From Raphanus sativus (lineage: Eukaryota > Streptophyta > Magnoliopsida > Brassicales > Brassicaceae), in assembly GCF_000801105.2 (NCBI RefSeq), contig NC_079511.1:11586784-11650783 (forward strand): a stretch of DNA of 64,000 nucleotides, given 5' to 3'. The notes below the pieces were generated by a model, which did not search any database, was not told the DNA's origin, and saw nothing but the letters and a program-made list of their open reading frames with translations. Shown here piece after piece: positions 45,239 through 57,045 of the stretch. The position numbers and the translations under genes are program-made. Every line of letters begins with the position of its first letter. The stretch's first letter is position 1.

Positions 45239-45478
45239 GTTCTGGAGCTGCCGGGGAACGCAGCGAGGGACAACAAGAAGAACAGGATAAACCCGAGGCA
45301 TCTTTGCTTGGCGATAAGGAATGACGAGGAATTGGGGAAGCTGCTCCACGGAGTCACCATCGCGAGCGGTGTAGTTCTTCCGAACATCAACCCGGTGCTT
45401 CTTCCCAAAAGATCTGCTGCATCGCAAACTGAGAAGCTTGAGAAAGCTAAAGCTGCCAAATCTCCCAAGAAGGCTTAA
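45239..45478 (+). pseudogene. Orphan second exon of an H2A.W-type histone gene
   Basis: Eighty codons encode the C-terminal half of a histone H2A, from [14 protein letters not shown] through [20 protein letters not shown] and ending KSPKKA. The SPKK tail marks the heterochromatin-associated H2A.W class. A splice acceptor (CTCGCAG) precedes it directly, but no first exon with the N-terminal half is visible within several kb upstream. Two replacements hit conserved sites (Ala to Pro in VLELAG; one of the paired Gly in ASGGV to Val). Retained intron sequence argues against an mRNA-derived copy and for a DNA-level fragment, as in transposon-borne gene pieces. It is unlikely to make a histone. Confidence 0.85.
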
Positions 45479-46384
45479 AAAAATGCTTTAACTGTTGCGG
45501 ATGCTGCGTTTGTTATATCGATGTAGAAAAAGAACGACTTGTTTTTTTAGGGATTGTGTAGGTTGCTTTCTATGTTTTACTCTCTGTTTGTGGTTTGTTT
45601 ATGGGATCCAATGGCAAGATTATTTGTTACAGCCATTTTATTTGATTATCTGTGATTTTTGAATCTGAACTGCAAGTGGAAATGTTGATCAAAAAAGAAA
45701 AAAAAAAGATACAAGTGGATATATGTGTAAACACAAAACGTTGTTTTCGTCAGACATGACATAATTCAGGCAAGGTCTATCTACTCTACACGGACATAAT
45801 TTGAGGACAAGGAGGTAACTTCTCTTTGGTGCTCTTAACCGATCACCTAAATAAAAAGTTTTTTGCATTGATGCCTAATTATCTTTTCTTTTATGGTTTT
45901 CTAGCTAAATAGCTCTAAAATATATATATATACACACCCTCATGTTTAGAATACGACTATTCTTTCTTCTAGTTGGTCGTAGTTAGTGATCATATTGATT
46001 CAAAGTAGATGAACAGCCCATATAAGTGAAGTTAAAGAATGATAATTTGGAATAATTCATACCCTAATTTTCATTTGAAAAATAGAATTGAACTAATCAA
46101 GTTTTCACCTAATGGATCCATTGACTTGGATTGAGGAATCTAGCAACGACAAACATACAAATTAAAACCATAGGTTATAAGTCGCAAATAATTAAAGTTG
46201 AGCTAAGGAATAGTCAAACGTTCTCGGTAAAGTTGTTCAGCCCCATCCACCAGCAACCCTCACCTACGTGAATGATGATGTTGGGAGTTGATTGGTACTT
46301 CCTAAAACCATCTCTAATTTTTTTTTAAAAAATATTATAAATATTGGAAAATCATTACCATAGCTAACGCAGTATTAATTGATA
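45479..46384. other. Former histone 3' region and spacer
   Basis: The first 200 bp resemble a 3' untranslated region. An A-rich stretch (about 45690-45710) and a short (TA)n run (about 45920) follow. No gene is seen. Confidence 0.45.
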
Positions 46385-47163
46385 CTAGGTGACCGACCCG
46401 CACCCTGTGCGGATATAAAAATATTGTATAATATCGATTGAGTTCAAATGTAAGAGAAGGTGGAACAAGTGAGAGTTTCAATGCTGAGACATGATTTGCG
46501 CAAATCTCCAAGATGCAGTAAGGGTGGAATTCGTTACTTTTTCGGTTCGGTTGGTTTGTTTAGTTCGATTTTAATATTTTTTTTCAACTGAAGTAAACCA
46601 TATTTAGTCTAGTTCGGTGTGCTTTATGTCCAGTTTAGTTTATATTCGGTTCGGTTTGTTTTTTTTGGATCGGTTTAATTAGGCTCTTTGTCTCTTAATT
46701 TTTTAAAAGAAAAAATATGTTTTAAAACATAAATTATGTGAACTAAATTCAATATAAAACTGAAACAAAAACTTAAAAAGTCACAAAAGTATATAAGAAT
46801 AAAACAAATGAATGTTAACTAAAGTAAAAAAGATATCAACATCATTAGTATGTTTTTAATAAAAGTTAACTAATAAAAAAAAACAAATGCAAGAAAAATA
46901 TACAGGAAATAGTGATGTATTAAAAAAATGTGATAAAAATCTCATAGGTATCACAATCCCATAGAAACCTGAAAAGAAAATGTGATAATTTTTTTAAATA
47001 TAATCCATAAGTAATATAAAATAAGAAGAACAATTATGAATTAAAAAAATCTCATAGAAACCTGCAAAAAATTGTCAAATTTTGTTAGCAATTATACAAT
47101 ATAAAATAATTCGATATTATACAATATTTTTATACAATATTTTTTTGGATATACCGTAAACAC

Positions 47164-47166
<3 letters not shown>

Positions 47167-47242
<76 letters not shown>

Positions 47243-47397
47243 CTCTCTCTCCCTCTCTCTCTCTCTCCCCCTTTCTCTCATCCTCCTCCTCCCTCCGCTC
47301 ATCCTCCCTCCTCTCTCCTCCCTCCTCCCTCCGCCATCCCTCCTCTCTCCCTCCCTCCCTCCCTCTCCCTCTCTCTGCCTCTCTCTCTCTCTCTCAC
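47167..47397. repeat. (TC)n microsatellite and long polypyrimidine tract
   Basis: A pure (TC)37 run at about 47167-47240 leads into an imperfect C/T-only tract to about 47397. The plus strand is essentially free of purines for over 200 bp, apart from a few G and A. Open frames in it (Arg-Glu repeats on the minus strand) are artefacts. Confidence 0.95.
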
Positions 47398-48008
47398 CTA
47401 TTAATAGTGAGAAAAATATCTTAATTATTGATTTATATCATTACAATATCGCGAATTCCACAAAAGTAAAACAAAAAATTTAATTAACAGAAAATCTAAC
47501 AAAAGCCACAGCTTAACCAATAGAAGAGTATACTATTGATAACACATTTCAAAACTTAAACAACGTCAATGAGCTTCCGTTCAAACGCATGATTGATTCA
47601 ATCTCCTCCAAAGATAAACTCTTAATTTGATCTTCTGATAAACACAAGCCTGAAAGAACATGTAAAAGTTAATTTGATCTACTAACATTTTATTTTGATA
47701 AAAACATGAGCTAACTTGGTTTATCCGTACCTTTTCTTTGGTTGCATAATATATCTTGTGAGTTTTCCCAAGTAGCAATTGCAAACGTTTTCTGGATTTG
47801 TGATACTATGTGTTAGCAATAGGACACAAAACAACTTGCGTAGATCTTTTTTGCTGATGCCCAATAACATGCTTCTTTAATAGTTTCAATATTTTCTTCA
47901 TCATCGTCCTTCCGGATAACAGAAGAATTTATATTTTTTCTAAAAAATGTCATTAGATTAAGTTTTGAAAATAATAAGCAACTTTAAATGTAGACCATAA
48001 AAAATGTA

Positions 48009-48009
<1 letters not shown>

Positions 48010-48075
<66 letters not shown>
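48010..48075. repeat. (TA)n microsatellite
   Basis: An alternating AT run of about 65 bp with one phase break (AATAT near 48041). Confidence 0.9.
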
Positions 48076-48082
<7 letters not shown>

Positions 48083-48696
48083 CAACAGTGTTGATATGGT
48101 TGCACGATAAGTTAGTATCAAATATTATATTCGTACAATTTATTACATTTTTATTGCTATATAGATTTTTTTGAATTTAATGTGTTAACATAAATCATTT
48201 TTAATTATTACCAATCAATCTTTTGAATTAAATATGATGAATATATGTTACGTGATGTTGCAATCATCATTAATGTGATAAATATGGACATATTTTTCAT
48301 TCAAGGTAAATTGTGAGAACTAAATAATAAATAAGTAATAATATAATTGTTAAATGACATAGTGTTGATCTTCAAGACTATTGTCATGATCTTTTTGGTT
48401 TTTTTTTAGACAAAGGAGTTCCTGAAAAATCAAAGAACCAGAGGAAATATCACCTAATAACTGCAACATCAGGACCTGCAAAAGAAAAAGTTCATCTCAT
48501 TAGTATGCTATTGTAACTATAAATAATAAGCAATTATAAAGTATAATACATGTTTAGAAGGAAAAGCAGACCATATTAATTTTTCATAATAAATATTTAA
48601 ATTGAATAAAGAAAGTTATTAAATCTACAATATCATAAGCTGATTTGAATTAAATATTAGTCTTTTTGCGCAAGTTAGATTTATTTAAAATATTCT

Positions 48697-48985
48697 TTAA
48701 TAAATTCTCAATAAATCTTATACTTATAAGGTAATTTTATTTTTGGAATATCTTGTTGATAAAGCTAAAGGAAAACATCTCGTGAATATATTGCACCAGA
48801 ATTTTGGTTGACAAGTCTCACCATAAATATTAAGTTTTAAATGCATGATTTTTGGAGAGAAAATATTTGGTCAATTAATTTCGTTTCTCTGACATCTAAA
48901 ATATTTAGTAGGTATTTAATGAATTAAACACAGAAAGAGTCTCAAAAAGATGTTCTTTGAATCGAGAAAACACAAAAAGTAAGTA
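48697..48985. repeat. Dispersed direct repeat, copy 1
   Basis: About 290 bp, from TTAATAAATTCTCAATAAAT to ATCGAGAAAACACAAAAAGT, closely matching 50770-51058. The bases between the copies include a nested Helitron. Confidence 0.85.
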
Positions 48986-49099
48986 AAATGCTAGACTTTA
49001 CTAAAATATTTAACTTTCACAATAAGCTATGTACCAGAATGTTCTCAAATTAACTTTAAAATTTATCTACCTATAAGTTAGGATTATTTATGGAATATA

Positions 49100-49974
49100 T
49101 CTATATTATTAAAACAGAAGTACAAATATAAAATATCCCTAAGTTTTCCAACTTGTTTACAATGACATGCCACTGAAGTAATTAAATGAATCTATCTTTA
49201 AGGAATCATTTTTTCCTATTTATTAAACTATTTCCTAAATCAAACTTAACTTAATTTTCGTATTTAATATATTTCCTTAAACCAATTAACTAATTTTTAG
49301 GGATATTCAAATTTAATATCAATTTTAACTATATAAAACTTGGATAATGTTACCATTAATTATTTTGAACAAAAATCAAGTTTAAATTAGATATTAAACA
49401 ATATTATGAATATTCCTAAAATATATGTTTAACTTACCATTAATTATTTTGAACAATAAAATTTATATATGCTAAGATTTAAATATCTTTAAACAACTTA
49501 TAAAACAATATGAAATATTTGTAAGTGAATATTATTTTAATATAATTTAATCTCACTTAAGATTATATATATTTCAAAAATTTCTAACATATACGTTTAA
49601 TCATTTCAGTTACTATAAATTATTTTCAACAAGAAAATTTAAATATCTTTGTATAACAATGTTTAATGTTTATAACCAAATATTTTTTCTAATGTATCTA
49701 AATCTCACCGTAATATCTGATCAAAATATTTAAATTTTTTATTACATTTGAAAAATAATTTCATGTTAAAAGAAATATTATTCAAACATATCAATAGGTC
49801 AATATTTTGTCAAAAGTTTAGTAGCGGGCACGGCTCACTATTTTCTTTGTTGTATTTATAAAATATTTAAAATATGATAAATATTTAAAATATAAACTAA
49901 TAAACATTTAAATAATATTCATTTATATAAAAATGAAAATAACAATCCGTGCGGACGCACGGGTCAAGCTCTAA
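49100..49974 (+). mobile_element. Short non-autonomous Helitron
   Basis: The left end TCTATATTATTAAAACAG follows A (49099). The right end is a hairpin CCGTGCG-GA-CGCACGG, then CTCTAA followed by T (49975). It is 875 bp, AT-rich and non-coding, and lies between the two 290-bp direct repeats. Confidence 0.75.
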
Positions 49975-50769
49975 TTGTTATTAAAATTACATTTTAAAAA
50001 TAAAAAAGAGAATATATCGGGAATAGTTTACACTAATGATTTAATTAAAAAATCTTACCCTTACAATTTAAATATTAAAGCATGAGATTAGGAAATAAGA
50101 TATTATTTCAGTAGAGAAAATACCATCCTACTAATATTTTAAAAATATAATGTGATTATCCAATTTTGATGTACAATAGAGAAAATACCATTCTAAGCGC
50201 ACATCTTTTGCAGGACCGGAATGGTGAACTCTTAGAGGTCTGAAATATGAACACTTCCGTCAAATCATCTCTGAAAAAATATAAAACAAAATCACAATCA
50301 GCAAACCAAAAAACAATATGTGTATATATAAGCTTATAATTCTAAACAATAATATAATTCTACTAATAAAAAAAAAGTATTCGCAACACAAAAAGATGCT
50401 ATTGAAATGATATAAATGAGAGATGTTACCAAATTGAGTAAACTTTTTTTACCAGATTGAGGAACAAAGATGTTATCGAAATGATATATCAAAGAGGTGT
50501 ACAATCAAATCGATATATAGCTTCAGTGGATAAATCGTCATAATATGGTATCTGCATATAAACCAAAAGAAAAATCAGTTCTCATGAAATATAAAAGCTT
50601 AATGTTCTAAAATAAGAAGAAAAAAAATTCAGAACATTATTAACATTAAAAGTTCAGAATACAAAGTTCAATAATTTCATTTCTTCTACTGTGGATGTCT
50701 TATTTATAGTGAATTGGTGGACGTTTCTCATTGATTTAGCTTGCATGATAAGCTAAGAAGTAGAATTTT

Positions 50770-51058
50770 TTAATAAATTCTCAATAAATCTTATATTTAT
50801 AACGTAATATTATTTTTGGAATATCTTGTTGATAAAGCTAAAGGAGAATATCTCGTGAATAGATTGTACAAGAATTTTGGTTGACAAGTCTCGCCATAAA
50901 TATTAAGTTTTAAATGCATGATTTTAGTAGAGAAAATATCTTGTCAATTAATTTTGTTTCTCTGAGATCTAAAATATTTAGTGAGTATTTAATGAGTTAA
51001 ACAGAGAAATGATCGCAAAAAGATGTTCTTTGAATCGAGAAAACACAAAAGTTAAGTA
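50770..51058. repeat. Dispersed direct repeat, copy 2
   Basis: Matches 48697-48985 over its whole length with scattered substitutions; by eye somewhat under 90 percent identity. Confidence 0.85.
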
Positions 51059-52134
51059 TTAAAGTGATTTCGTTTTTAGTAATGTCGATGATTAAAATAA
51101 ATCGAAACATAAATTCTAAAAAATCAATCAATAAGATCAACAGAATTCTTCCTATTTGTAATAAGGAAACTAATTATTACATGTATTAACTAATATTTTT
51201 GCGCGAGTAATGTTAATAGGGGAATTAAATTATTTTTTCCTTTTCAATTAGTATTCAATGTTACTTTCCTTTTATAGGGGGATCATATTATGTAAACCAT
51301 TTGGAATCTAAAATATTTATTTGAATTAATAAAATGGCTTTATATCATACTTTCGACAATTAGTTACCATAAATAGTTATAAATAATATTATGTAAGTCA
51401 TTTGAAAAGTGATGTTAATTGGTTATTAAATTATTTTTTTTCCTTGCAATTAGTATTCAATGGTACTTTTCTATTATAGTGGGATCGATGAATTAAATGA
51501 TATATCGAAATTACAAAATAAGGTAAGTATTTAGAGGGCTTCCCTTTTTAGTAGTGTCGATGGAAAAAATAAATCAAAAAGAAATTCTAAAAAATCAACC
51601 AATAGAATTCTTATGAGAAAGGCTGTGAGAGTGCCAGCTGGCAAATGTACTTTCTTTTAATATATAGAAGGATTATAATAAATAAAATTAAAAATCATCC
51701 GCCAATAAAATTATAATAATTAAGAGTTCATTTATGATCGACATGTAATAAAAATCACATATGTGACTTCTCAATCAATATATAGTAAATTTATTTTTTA
51801 TAAATAATTTATAACATTCTGTAAATTATTTTAAAATTCTGATAAATTTATTCTTTAAACAACGATAAATAATCTAAAAATAATGTTAATAAACATTTTT
51901 GGATTTTTTAAATATTTAAAATAATTATTATATAATTATATTCGAATACAATTCATCAAGTAGAGTATAAAACTATTATAATTATCTTATATAAAATTTC
52001 GTTCATTATATTTTATAGTTTATAAATATTAAAAGTAAGAAATAAAATATTATTAATCTTTCTATAATTTCTATATTTGAGAAGCTTTCTAAATTTCTAA
52101 TATGAATGCATTGTCCATAAAGTATGTCATTGTT

Positions 52135-52243
52135 AAGACCGTATTAATTATATGGATTCAAATTTGGTAATGTTTGTGTCGATCAAATATACTATATTAA
52201 TAAGACCGTATTAATTATATGGATTCAAATTTGGTAATGTTTG
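52135..52243. repeat. Short direct repeat, 42-bp unit
   Basis: A 42-bp unit beginning AAGACCGTATTAATTATATG occurs at 52135-52176 and again at 52202-52243, 67 bp apart, apparently without mismatch. It looks like a recent local duplication. Confidence 0.85.
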
Positions 52244-52383
52244 GTCGATTATAAAAAATAAATGAAAAAAAAATTATCAAAAATTCAACCAATAAGATTA
52301 AGAGAATTAATCCTAGAAGCTCTCTATGAATGCCACCTAAGCAAAAATCACTAAAGTGACTTCTCTTTTAATGTATAGGAGGA

Positions 52384-52867
52384 TTTTAAAATTTTCTATT
52401 CCTTCACTCGCACCTAAAATACATAACATTTTTTTATTATTAGTTCATCCATGATTAGATTTAAGCAAATAAGCACCACCAAAAACAGTTGGTTGGTGTC
52501 TCACAAAACCTTTTAACTTGAACACGTTTTCAGTGACATTTGCAACAAGCTTGAAGCTAATAGAGTTCCTCCATCTTGAAGAGACATGTATAATATGAAA
52601 GTACTATAAGAGAACCAAAAGAGATTTCTTGCGGCGAAAGGTATCTTCTGAAGCTGCTTAGGTCATTTTCAATTCTAAATAAAAGTTATAGTATTCACCT
52701 AACGTCGGTATAAACTTAGGTTACCCACACCAAGTTAAATATTACTGACAAAACAACCCACCTTCTAAGCATCCAAAACCAAATCTTTGAACTAATTCAA
52801 GTTTGTGTCTTTTCTGTTCACTTGGGTACAATAGACATAAGTGTATCTAATCACCAAGACAGTGTTA
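52384..52867. other. 3' region of the BAHD gene
   Basis: No gene is recognised. It should include the 3' untranslated region of the minus-strand acyltransferase. Confidence 0.45.
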
Positions 52868-54173
52868 TTAGACCAAAACAGGGGGATTCAAGGAAACTGA
52901 TTCAAGAAGCTCTTCATCTTGTTCAAAAAGCAACATGTGTTTATCCACAAGAGTGATCCAAGCTTCAATTCCTTCTCCATCTTTAGCATCAATCAACAAC
53001 ATAAAGTTCTTGAAACTGGAAGTGCCTCTTCCGGTCACCCAAACCGGCTTTCCCCATCCAAAATCAGCCTCGTACATGCCAAGCTTACACCAGCTATTAC
53101 TCATCCACAAGTCCATCTCGTTACCTCTTCCATGTACTTTCCCAATCTCTTCCAAAGACTCAAGAACCCTCGACGATGACATGTCCTTGCTATTTAAGCT
53201 GAATTTTTCCTTTGTTTTCCTTAACTCATTAACCTCATCTTGAATCCCATCTAACGTACCTTCTTGGTTCTTTAGAATCATGATGGAAAGCATGTTCCCA
53301 ATTGTGTTCTCAGGCAAATAATCTACCTTCCCTCGTATGCTCACCGGTATCAGCAGCACCGAAGTTCTTGTCGTTGAAGAACTCAACCTAGAAGCCTTAG
53401 TTGCACATCTCCAGAAGAGAGCCGTAACCGCTTCAACACGAGTTGGATTCTTGACAAGGTTGCTGGAAGCTTTGTCTCTGAGCTTCTTTATCTTTAAGGC
53501 ATCGAACACAAACCTCTTTGTTACACAGTTCATCTCTTCAACCACGCCTTTATGTTCCATCTGTTTTACGGGTAGCTCATCAGGAGGTGGAGGAAAGAAC
53601 TTTGAAGCGGGTGAAACTAGGAACCAATGTAATCTCCAACCCTCTTGCTGACTCAGCCCATCCTCTGATGAACATTGCTAAAGATGTTGCATCAGTGATC
53701 TTATGAGAAACACAGATTGTGATAACTAATCCTCCACAGCTGAAGAAGCTGGCTTGGATTAGCAACACAGGCCATGTAACTGCTTCTCTTGATAAAGCTT
53801 CAAGAGGAATGAGTGGCTCCAGTGATTCAGGAACAGGGCACTTGAGAAAATCCGAGAGAAGAGTGTCCACCCTAGCTTCTATGAACACAGCTCCTTCATC
53901 ATTACATTGGATGAAACTTCCAGTGATTCTTCCGGCAAGAGGGTAGAAGATTGGTAATGTTTTGGACAGAGATTTCTTGAGCTTCAAGGATGTTTCTTCT
54001 GATGAAGAACCGAGAAGGTTATGCGGGTCTGCAGCGTAAAAGAGAAGTGCACCTGTGTACATAGGTGAGCTGAGGATATCAAGAAGAGAGAGATTGAGAA
54101 TTTTCATATCATTTGGAGTTGGAGAAGATGGTTTGATTACTTCTCTTGACAAGATCTCAACTTTATTCTTCAT
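52868..54173 (-). pseudogene. BAHD (HXXXD-type) acyltransferase with a single-base frameshift
   Basis: The reading frame starts at ATG 54173 and is intronless. It would be 434 residues, the usual BAHD length, but for one extra base in the GGG run at 53609-53611 (CCC on the minus strand). The first frame therefore ends at 53580 after 197 residues, and the rest continues in another frame to the stop at 52868. Both family motifs survive: SHKITDATS with catalytic His157 and Asp161, and DFGWG near residue 380. BAHD enzymes move acyl groups from acyl-CoA to alcohols or amines in the cytosol; the vinorine-synthase-like clade fits here, but the substrate is unknown. Apart from this base the gene shows no decay, so the lesion is recent or a sequencing error. 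The Arabidopsis neighbour is At1g24430, from memory. Confidence 0.9.
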
Positions 54174-54306
54174 TATTACATACAGATGTTTATCAACTAA
54201 TCTGGTTACCTCTGGAAAACCCTCTTAAAATCAGTTGAATAAAGATTCTTGGTGAGATTAGTGAAAGATTCCTCCATCACAAAAGACCAGCCATATTATT
54301 ATCTAA

Positions 54307-56112
54307 TCTATTAAAACTGAAGTACAAATAGTACTTAACCCTAAGTTTTGCATAAAAATTACAAGAGATTGCCACTAATCAAAACATAGTAATTTAACAT
54401 TTTCTCTATCCCATTAATTACATAAACCAAATGAATCGTGCGGTATAGAATCTATTTAATTAAGTTTGACCGGCACATACCTTATATTAATTGAATCCAA
54501 TACTCGTGTAAACCCATGACCAGTCTGTAAACCTATGATATAAGTTTAACAAAAACATGTAATTTCTTAATTAAATTAGTTCATGTTTTTCATACCAAAA
54601 CAATGATAGAAAACAAGCTTCGCATCAATGATTTCTTAAGCATAATATAATGAAGTCAAATTAATATTGTCTATTGTACATTGGTTTTGATTACCAACAT
54701 TGTGTATATTAATCTAATGAAGGTATGGTTAGTCGATTTTTTGGATTACAGGATTTACAATTTCTTTAAATTCTTATTTATGTTTGTTAGTATATTAAGG
54801 ATACCGAATTATTTTTTTCTGTATACAATATCGAAACTGAATATGCTATTTTCCTTCCAAAACTACCATTCAAATAACGATTCTTATTTCCATGCAATGA
54901 CCATTAGCTACAAAAAATCATAACTAAATATTTTTTACTCAAAAACAAAACAACATTTTTTTTCTATTTCTACACACTCACCAAGGGGTGGACACTTTAC
55001 ACGATACCCGAAGTGGCACCCGAACTCGACCCGAAAAACCCGAACCGAAATCCGAACCAAAGTAGTAAAATATCCGAACAGGTATTGAATTATGAGAGAT
55101 CGGATATCCGAACCCGAACGGGTAATACCCGAACCCGAATCGATATCCGAAGATAACCGAACGTTTGTACCATTAACCATATATTCATAGTTTACTTCTC
55201 TAATTTTATTCAAAATATTTATATTAATTATACACATAGTTCAAAACTAGATAATATACATATAATTGCAAGAACAGTGATTTTTTACTCACTTAAAATG
55301 CTTAAAATGCATGTCTAAATTTTTGTTTCATGCATTAACAAAAGCTACAGTTAAAATTTTAAAACAATAATCAAATTAGTATCTTTTATTTTTAAGATTT
55401 TATCTTCAAATCATTCAGTTTATTAAAAATAAAATATCAGTTAAGTAAAAATTATATTTTTAAATGGAAAAGAACTTGAGAAATGAAAAAGTTATTTTTT
55501 CGCAAAATCTAAATATCTGAAAACCCGACCCGAAATAACCGAACCCGAATTAAAAATACCCGAACCCAACCCGAAGTATAAAAATACCCGAACGGGTTTT
55601 ATACTCCTATACCGAAATACACAAAAATCCGAAATACCTGATCTGAACCTGAACGGGTATCCGAACGCCCACCCCTACACTCACCATATCAAGAAAGGAT
55701 ATATTTTAATTAATATAATTATTATCTTTTTTATTTAAACTTGATAAAAATGTATTCCTTATATGTAGAAAATATATTCTGTTTTTATTATGGTATTATT
55801 TAAATCGAATGTTTTTATATGCATTAAATCTAAAAACAACTAATATATAAGTATATAAATCTATTTCGAATACACTCGGGTATCAAAAACACTTCGGTTC
55901 GGATGAGTTTCGGTTATCTAAATACCAAAATTTGAATAATGTCAGATATTTAATTAATTTTCGTTTGAGTTTAATACTATTTTTTGCTTCGGGTTGGTTC
56001 AATTCAGTTTTTTGGATTCAGATTTTTCGCTCGGCTCTAATATTGACATGAAAAACAAATAGTAATATTTTAGAAAAATACACCCGCACGGGCGTGCGGG
56101 TCAAAAATCTAG
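54307..56112 (+). mobile_element. Non-autonomous Helitron with nested hAT-type element
   Basis: The left end TCTATTAAAACTGAAGTAC follows A (54306), 134 bp upstream of the BAHD start codon. The right end has the hairpin CCCGCAC-GGGC-GTGCGGG at 56083-56100 and ends ATCTAG before T (56113). It is 1806 bp without a coding gene. It probably lies in or beside the BAHD promoter. Confidence 0.8.
54983..55677. mobile_element. hAT-type non-autonomous element with perfect target duplication
   Basis: The left end AAGGGGTGGAC and the reverse of the right end TAGGGGTGGGC form the inverted repeat. CACTCACC flanks both sides (54975-54982 and 55678-55685). About 100-180 bp at each end is packed with CCCGAAC-type hexamers in inverted orientation. 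There is no coding frame. It inserted into the Helitron and is therefore younger. Confidence 0.7.
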
Positions 56113-57045
56113 TTGTTATTATTTGTATTTGTATTTAGTAGTATTATTAGACGTTCACATCAAAGTTCTTGGTAGGGCAACAATTCAAGATTCTTACTCA
56201 TTAGGAGACAAAATATGATCAGTGCATCTCTTATAATAAAGAGTAAACTATCTTGTCTTGCAGAAAACAAAAGTATAGTTAGAGTGATATTGATTTTACA
56301 AAAATTTGGTGAATTAGAGGGCTGGTGACACGACAAAGTAAATAATTGGGATTGCGAGTTAATTACGAACAGGTACAAGGACATTCTATGCGAATTATCT
56401 ACATAAAATGGGGAATAACCATAGGAGAAGCAAAAAAAAAATTAACCCAATGATGATTTAATCCATATGGTCAAGTCATGCATATAACTAGTCCAATAAA
56501 GACCGACTAATGTCTTTGTTTAGGTTTGAGTCATGCTCGTTTTCTCTTAATCTTTCTATGTGGCTTTCAAAAACTTGTAACCCTTCTCATCTTTTTCTTT
56601 TTGCTTTGAGATCATGTATTCAATCTCCGTCGTACTAAGAAAATAATAAATTTTTGCATATGTGCCATTGATATTTTGATTTATTTATTTTGCACACAAT
56701 TTCTTTTGGAGAGATGCATACTCATTTTTCGATTATTTTGTTTTCATTTTTATTGATATTCCTCTAGTATCACATTGCTGGTGTTCTTATTTTATCAAAT
56801 AACTAAATAGGATTAAAAGAATCTTCATTGTTATCAGATAAACTCTCATGCAATTTGGATTGTTTATGCAAATCATCATGTTTGATAAAGAACGAAAGAA
56901 ACACAATAATCCACAACAAACATAACTTTTAAAATGTTAAAAGATTTGGCAATTGTAATTAGAAGAATGGGTAAAAGAGAAAACAACGCTTAATGGATTT
57001 AATCACACGAAATAAATGAACTAATACAATAAACCCTATATATGA
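56113..57045. other. Spacer
   Basis: AT-rich; no gene or paired terminal repeat is seen. The right end holds the 3' region of the small gene at 57046-57216. Confidence 0.5.

Larger units (their letters stand above)
46385..52383 (-). mobile_element. Nest of Helitron pieces, mainly minus strand
   Basis: At 46385 a minus-strand Helitron 3' end is clear: CTAG next to T, with a hairpin CCGCAC-CCT-GTGCGG at 46398-46412. Minus-strand 5' ends (TCCTTCTATATATTAAAAG and TCCTCCTATACATTAAAAG) lie at 51672 and 52383, both preceded by A. Related partial ends also lie near 51170. A complete plus-strand Helitron sits inside at 49100-49974. No Rep/helicase or other gene is present. I cannot assign each 5' end to a 3' end, so the interval is a cluster and not one element. 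Confidence 0.5.

Noticed and set aside
46500..46720. hAT-type element starting TAAGGGTGGAATTCG
   Set aside because: A plausible left end and GGTTCGGTT-rich DNA are present, but I could not find a right end or duplication, so it is not listed separately.
47117..47302. Minus-strand open frame of Arg-Glu repeats
   Set aside because: It is the translation of the (TC)n microsatellite. Dinucleotide repeats give stop-free frames by chance.
48697..51058. LTR retrotransposon with 290-bp LTRs
   Set aside because: The repeats lack TG...CA ends, there is no primer-binding site or polypurine tract, and no gag-pol sequence lies between them.
52135..52243. CRISPR-like array
   Set aside because: It has only two repeat units, the spacing is a single 25-bp gap, and the genome is a plant.
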